This document shows, one piece after another, positions 58,366 through 64,000 of a stretch of DNA of 64,000 bases. How positions within the stretch are numbered: position 1 is the stretch's first letter; each line of letters opens with the position of its first letter. Position numbers and translations under genes: made by a program. Where the stretch lies: positions 51,914,066 to 51,978,065 of the forward strand of contig CAMGYJ010000006.1 in the NCBI GenBank assembly GCA_946122785.1. Reading direction: 5' to 3'. Origin of the DNA: Linum tenue (taxonomy: Eukaryota; Streptophyta; Magnoliopsida; Malpighiales; Linaceae). The notes below the pieces were generated by a model, which ran no database searches, was not told the origin of the DNA, and saw only the letters and a program-made list of their open reading frames with translations.

Positions 58366-58894
58366 AAACATGAGAACTAATGGCTTGGGTCTTCATAATT
58401 GCATTTTGAAATAGGATTGTCTCACCATCACTCACAAGCTTCTGGATAAACCTGATCAAATTCATATTGAATTTGTCGCAACATCAGACCGCACTTGGGA
58501 TTATACGATTATTTGGATATATAGGTTTCTTGTTCTTTTTGAGGAATAGTTGACCCTTGATGATGTAATAATCCCTCTTTCATAATCAAGTTGTTACAGG
58601 TTCAAGATTTGCCCCCTCGCTTGTATTTCATGCAAAGTGGAAGATAGTACTGTAAATGTATCGTATACAAGAATTAGTAAAATTTAACTTATTCGATATA
58701 ACTTCAAGAACTATAAAATAACCACTAAGATGTTATGGGACAGATCCGTAGCAATTTGCACTCAATGGCCAGTAAAGCTATGAATTATAGGACGACGATC
58801 TACATATTTGGAGCTCGATTACTGTTAATTAGAGAATTTATGAATTTTTGTGCTTGAAATTGAAAAGAACAAAGAGAAAAACAACGGAAGAATG

Positions 58895-59955
58895 TAACAT
58901 TTGGTTCCAGTACAGAGCAGTGAATCGACTTCTTGACTAAAGCAGCCGATTCACCACTTTTAATTCAAGGTTGCTCTATTAACCTATGCAGAGACCATCA
59001 TTCTAGGTTAAAGCAAGAATTACACAGGCTTGATCAGGAATCATGCAATTCTGATTAATTCCTCAACTGGATTTATTAAATCAATCATTCGCAAATGGGG
59101 TACATACAATCATTCCTAACATACACAGCTAGGGTTCTTCATACCCAGATGAAATCGAAAATTACTCCATGGAGAGATGTGAGAATGTCATGCTCGGAGA
59201 AGACATCATCAAATCGACAATGGGGATCTGCTCCTAGCGGCTAATCAGTACTCCGAGGTTGAGGAATCGACCTTCGAAGACTTCAGATCGCTCCAATCCT
59301 TGCCCAAGGGTTTTTATTCTTCACTCTCTCTCTCTAGGGTTCTTTTTCTGCCTATAGAACTCAGAAAATCTGGATCCTTTGCCGTTTCCCCGAGCAGCCC
59401 TTTTATAAGCTGAGAATGATCGTGTTACGGCCTAAGTTACGGTCGTAACTTGGCTTGCCCCCCCCCCCCCATAACTCTCCATCACACATCGTCGTTACTG
59501 CACTCAGTAATCCAAGAGTTACGGCCTCGACCGTAACTTGAAGAGGGAGACCATAACTCCAAGATCGCTTCGGGAACCTGGATCATCCGCTTTCTCATAG
59601 TTACGGGCAAGGGGAAGAGGTTACGGCCCAGACCGTAACTTGAAGAGTCTGGCCGTAAATTGTAGATAGCTACTGAACTCCTTGGCACTCTTCACTCCAG
59701 AGTTACGACTCCTTGAGGGTAGTGACGGGCCATTCCATAACTTCCAAGGTCTGGCCGTAACTCCCAGGTGCTCGTGTTCCGTTCGCTCTAGAATGTTTCG
59801 AAACTCGCTCCTTCTCACCTGCTCACGCACTAGGGCCTAAAACATCATAAACTAACACACACAAGCGTAAAACAGGTTACGAGAGCGATAAACTAGTCTC
59901 AAACGATCAAGAAATAATGGGAAAAACCACATTAGCCACATATTCGAAAAATATG
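58895..59955 (-). repeat. Athila-type LTR, family B (copy B2), 3' end truncated
   Basis: Closely matches 18360-19420: shared CAGTGAATCGACTTCTTGACT, GCTAGGGTTCTTCATACCCA and GCCTAAAACATCATAAAC(T/C)AACAC. The TATA region is TTATAAAAGGG near 59400, and U3 carries AGTTACGG / CCGTAACT words at 59420-59765. A C11 run at 59459. No internal region is attached on either side, so a solo or truncated LTR. Confidence 0.8.
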
Positions 59956-61115
59956 ACTATGCAAAAAAAAAAGCTTGAATAGTTAATAAGCGCACAAAGA
60001 ATGTCAATCGATAAGACTTTCAAAATAAGTGACCAAAATACACGTGATTGAAATACGCGTGATCAACCAACTCTAATAAATAGATGGAAAACTCACAAAG
60101 ATTGTCAATCTATAAGAATTCGAAAATGAAAAAGGCATTATTGGTATAGATGTGATCTGAATATGCGTCAAAATGAAACCCATCTTTTTATATCAATAAA
60201 TAAGAACTAAAAAATGAAATTTATCGTCGGAATATAAGTCAAATACGAACAAAGATGTTGATTTAAGAATAAAAAAGAAAAAGAAATAATAAAATATGAT
60301 TACTAAAAGGTTTCCATAATTAAAAGAAATGAAAAAAGAGAAATAATACAAATATGTGTTCACTTACAAATGAAGGAAAAATGACAAAAGAAAAGAACCT
60401 AGGTGTGATGCCACTAAAGTTGATGCAAAATTACAAAAAAAAAAACTCTTTATGAAAAGTAGCATGAAACGCATCTTCTTATACAATGAAGCTATGGTGC
60501 ACAAGACACATTTTTTGTGCATGTGTTCAAAGCTTTCCCAATGGTCCACATCACCCAAAATCAAAATGAATTGTTAGAAATTGTTAGCATGGAGAAGGGC
60601 TCGAGGTCTTCAAGACCAACAAGTATTCCAAAAAATGAACAAATCATTAGGTGTCAAACTAGTATTCATAATCATGTGAACTATTATTAAAATATATAAA
60701 CACTGAATATGTTACTAGTTCAACAAATACTTGATGAGGTCTCAATCGATCTGTACATATTGTCAAGGTTCTTAAGACCAACAAGTATTCAACATAAATG
60801 AACAAATATTTATTAGGTGTCGAACCACTATTCACAATCACTTGAACCAATATTGAAAAAATATCAACCAAGAATATGTGTTGAGTAAACATGGAATATC
60901 ATTTAACTTGCTATTCAATATGAGTTTACCTAGTATCAAATATTAGTCGAACTAGTACCCAAGTTGATTGATTAATTTGACTTAATATTTGTTGAACTAA
61001 ATATGAGTTGACTTGGTACTGAATATAAGTATCAAATCTTTGAATATGAGTTTCACTAGTAATGAATATAGGTTTATCAAATATACTGATGTGGGTTGTC
61101 CCAGTTTGAAGATCT
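59956..61115. other. AT-rich, no gene; contains a 162-bp-spaced direct repeat
   Basis: AAGACCAACAAGTATTC and the following ~90 bp at 60612-60700 recur diverged at 60774-60865. Around 60900-61075 short GAATATGAGTTxACT(A/T)GTA words recur. No coding signal. Confidence 0.6.
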
Positions 61116-61117
61116 CC

Positions 61118-62030
61118 CGGACAGGGACGGAGCCAAGATTTGAAGTTCTGGGGCCGGATTTATTCAATACATTATGGCCAAAAATGTATAAAAAAACAAA
61201 TATTATAACGATATAACATTAATTAAAATAATTAAAAGCACTCAAAATATAATTAATTTAAAGTTTTCTTCTATGATATGCTCAAAATAAATTATTATAC
61301 TATGAATATAATTATAATACATTTTAACATGTATTTTTCAATATTATTATACGTTGAATATGAATTTAAGATTATATAAATTTTTGTAAAAATTAATTAA
61401 TTGCATTCCAAAAAAAATCATTAAAAATATGAATGTAAAAGTTCAAGAACTTGCCTGGCTTAATTTATAATTACAGGATTTGTAAACAAAGCAATAAAAT
61501 TAAAAGGAATGAATTACCAAAAAATATTGTTAGAATAGTAAAGTTGCTCCATATCAGGCTCAAACCCAGTACCAATTGGCTACAATTAGACACTATTTCC
61601 ACTGGAATGTAGACCTTTTCTTGCTAACAATCTGTCACTCGCGTTTTATATAGATTAAAAACACAATTTAAACATAATTTTTGAATCTTCTACGACTTTA
61701 TACGTAATTTTCAAAATTCTCGTCGGTTGTTGCTTTCCACGTCGAAGAAGAAGAGATAAGGAAGAAAAAATTTGTTATGGGAAGAGGAAAGAGAGGAAAG
61801 GAAAATGGGAAAGTAGAAGTGAAAAAGAGTTGAGGAGAAAGTAAAAGTGAAGAAGAGAGGGAAAGGAAAAGGTTTGCTGTGGTTCACTCAAATTTATGTC
61901 CCAACCCTTCTCCAAGCCAGTAATTTCTTACCACTCATTTTCTTTGAGTGATATGGACTAATGAGAAGACTTTGAGCACATACACACAAAATGTGTCTTT
62001 TGCACTATAAAAGAATTATTTTTTATATAT
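61118..62030. other. Single hAT-like terminus and AT-rich sequence
   Basis: CAGGGACGGAGCCAAGATTTG at 61119 is the same type of end as the hAT MITE at 27107, but no partner terminus is found downstream, so it is either truncated or chance. 61735-61880 is purine-rich (GGAAGAGGAAAGAGAGG). Confidence 0.35.
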
Positions 62031-62039
62031 CAATTATTA

Positions 62040-63992
62040 GTACTAAATTACACGTTTGGTCACTCAAATTACATAAATTTTCACGTTTGCCACCCATATT
62101 ACTTTTCTTTCATATTAGCCACTAACTTTATGATTATTTTTACCGTTAGTCACCAGCCGTAGTCTCCGTCAGACTCCGTTAACGTCGTCAGATTTTTTAT
62201 GTTATGGCAAACAGTAATGCTGACAGGGTTGACAGAGAGGCTGAAAAAGACACCACTTAGGTGCTGACGTAGAATGGGAGGAAAAAATAACCCTTTACCC
62301 CATTTTGTCAATACATTTTACCTTTTTTGGAGGGAAAATACTCTGACCTACCATTAAAACCCTTCTCACCTCATTTTCGTTCTTTCTCCTCCGTCCTCTT
62401 CTTATCCTCCATCAAAATTCCAAATAACACCTTGTGCTCTTCTTCTTCGTCCTTATTCATCTTCTCCATCTTCCTTATTCCTTCATTTTCCTTATTCTAC
62501 CTTCTCCCTCTTCTTTCTCGTCCTCTGCAACAACTTGTGCTCTTTGGAGGTTGCCGATCTAAGCCATGGGTACCCTATGTTGTCACTGTTGGTAGCCAAC
62601 AAATTTGAGGACTAGTTGGACCGATGCAAATCCACGGTGGAGGTTTTATAGATGTAGCAAGTTTGGGTAACACCATTTGAATCTCCCTTCCTTTCATGCT
62701 TTTATGGACCTGATGTTTAGGTTTAGGTTCTGGCCATTCAACTCTCTCGTAGTGCTTTCTTTTGTAGATGAATGTAGCATGTAATTGTTTCATATGGTAT
62801 GAACCCGCTCTTTATGAGCATATGAGATATGTTGTGCTTAACTTCCATCGTCGTATTCAAGATCTAGAGAGAAGGGAACCAAGGATAGCTTACAAAATAA
62901 GAGTCAAAATGGCTTTGCATCTTCACTATGATTTCCATTGTATTTGCTTTCATCTTGCTGGGAAAGTAAGAAAATGTTGTTTCACTTGTATCACTAGAAT
63001 GTTGTTTAGTTTTCAATTGTACCACTGTAATGTTTTTCAGTTTCATCTTGTTTAATTTTCACAGATGCCACCACGGTGTTTTTTTTTTCCATTTCATTGG
63101 TACTACTAGAATTTCGATGGCAGTTCAAGAATGCCACAATAGTGGTGTTTTTCCCCGTTTGTATCACTCTAATATTCTCACTTTGATCTGTAACACCTAG
63201 TACAGAACAACACATAAAATAAATGCAACCATAACCTGCTTTACATGAATGTAACCAAAAGTCACAAACTTTACTAAACACCTGGAAATGTTTTACAACA
63301 GCCATTATAGGCCTTGAGCTTTTCAAAAAAGCCAGCCATTCTGACTTAAACAAACTACCATTATTGGACCCATAAAGTTCAACATGATCAACATCCGATT
63401 TACAATACATCCATTCTGCTTGACCTAACCAAGCACTACAATAGACATGAATGGCTTCAAAATATTGAAAACAACCCTCTGTTTGACCTAACCATGCACT
63501 ACCGTAGACATGAATGGATTCAAAGTCTACATCTAGTCTTCAGAGATTGCTCATATGCGAGTCTTGGCTTAGTCGCAGGGACACTTGATTTGCTAGCCTC
63601 TAGGAACTTCCTTGCGAAGTTAAATTATATCAGTAGGTGGTTAAAACACATTGAATATGAGAAATGGAAAACAAAATGATAAACTTATACATCTGGCATC
63701 ACTTAAACTCACCATTACAATCACCTAATTATTTGAAAAATTCAAACAAAAAAGGTCAGAAGAAGGATGCATGCCTCCAAGCAGTAGTACATACTAGCAA
63801 TAAAGTCCATACACTAGCAATAAAGACCATCCGCTAGCATGTTCACCATAAAGACCATACACTATGTTGATCTCAACCTAATAAACAACTATTATGCACA
63901 CATTCGACCCATAAACACGAGAAAGAAAATTAATTTTGGTGGCAAACGTGAAAGATTTATGTAATTTGAGTGATCAAACGTGTAATTTAGTC
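62040..63992. mobile_element. MULE-like element, about 1.95 kb
   Basis: Left end ACTAAATTACACGTTTGGTC continuing ACTCAAATTACATAAAT and TTTCACGTTTGCCACC; the complement of the right end is the same with ACGTTTGATC, over more than 55 bp. Flanks CAATTATTA (62031-62039) and CAATTATA (63993-64000, cut by the window end) suggest a 9-bp duplication with one visible mismatch. The interior includes a GRF zinc-finger remnant. Confidence 0.75.
62550..62920 (+). pseudogene. GRF-type zinc-finger gene remnant inside the MULE
   Basis: At 62578-62667 the frame reads CCHCW, stop, PTNLRTSWTDANPRWRFYRC, SKFG. At 62768-62880, across an intron-like gap ending TTTTGTAG, it reads MNVACNCFIWYEPALYEHMR, then FHRRIQDLERRE. 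The spacing CxC...T..NP.RRF..C......C..F.W matches the zf-GRF domain of small plant proteins (At4g04775-like). An in-frame stop after CHC and an unclear splice phase indicate a decayed copy. GRF fingers bind single-stranded nucleic acid in characterised proteins; a role here is unknown. Confidence 0.6.
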
Positions 63993-64000
63993 CAATTATA

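Noticed and set aside
62327..62608. 93-codon Ser/Phe/Leu-rich frame at the start of the MULE interior
   Set aside because: Pyrimidine-rich 5'-UTR-like sequence; it is out of frame with the GRF motif and has no domain.

Overview
This window is nuclear DNA from a flowering plant, most probably a eudicot. Three intron-containing or plant-specific nuclear genes lie in a matrix dominated by decayed plant-type transposable elements. The three host genes are (1) OEP37, a chloroplast outer-envelope pore protein, six exons, plus strand, 12591-14974; (2) an atypical single-exon NAC-domain transcription factor, minus strand, 15541-17031, convergent with OEP37; and (3) EGY1, a chloroplast site-2 metalloprotease, ten exons, minus strand, 35753-39293. 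All three read through without a stop when the deduced exons are joined. I see no other convincing intact host gene, and no rRNA, tRNA or CRISPR feature.

Layout. 1-6545: a Ty3/gypsy chromovirus-like element with a truncated 5' LTR, broken gag and pol, and a 3' LTR. 6660-8723: minus-strand 5' end of an Athila-type element (LTR, tRNA-Asp-type primer site, gag). 8737-10168: LINE RNase H fragment split by a 947-bp terminal-inverted-repeat (TIR) element. 10562-12278: Mutator-like element (MULE) with a 10-bp target duplication, sitting in the OEP37 promoter region and holding (GA)88 and a 147-bp tandem hairpin repeat. 12465-17175: OEP37 and NAC. 17937-24470: Athila-type LTRs, gag and spacer in minus orientation. 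24480-35235: further Athila pieces in plus orientation, a hAT miniature element, a protease-only Athila derivative lacking reverse transcriptase, and a Tat-like LTR with a minisatellite. 35753-39293: EGY1. 39976-41990: LINE tail split by a MULE with a perfect 9-bp target duplication. 42190-44514: repeat clusters and a miniature TIR element. 45150-51250: an inverted pair of Athila LTRs around a LINE scrap. 51254-58365: LINE fragments and a hAT transposase pseudogene interrupted by a MITE in a TA microsatellite. 58895-59955: another Athila-type LTR. 62040-63992: a MULE-like element carrying a GRF-type zinc-finger remnant.

OEP37 and EGY1 act in the plastid envelope and internal plastid membranes, and NAC is a nuclear regulator; nothing in the sequence links the three functionally. 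The most interesting non-genic signals are the hairpin/tandem-repeat MULE beside OEP37, the short palindromic word arrays in the U3 regions of the Athila LTR families (also seen next to a TATA box inside an element), the RT-less gag-protease/ORF1 element, and the GRF-carrying MULE. Family assignments come from recognising protein and terminal motifs by eye; no database search was run.
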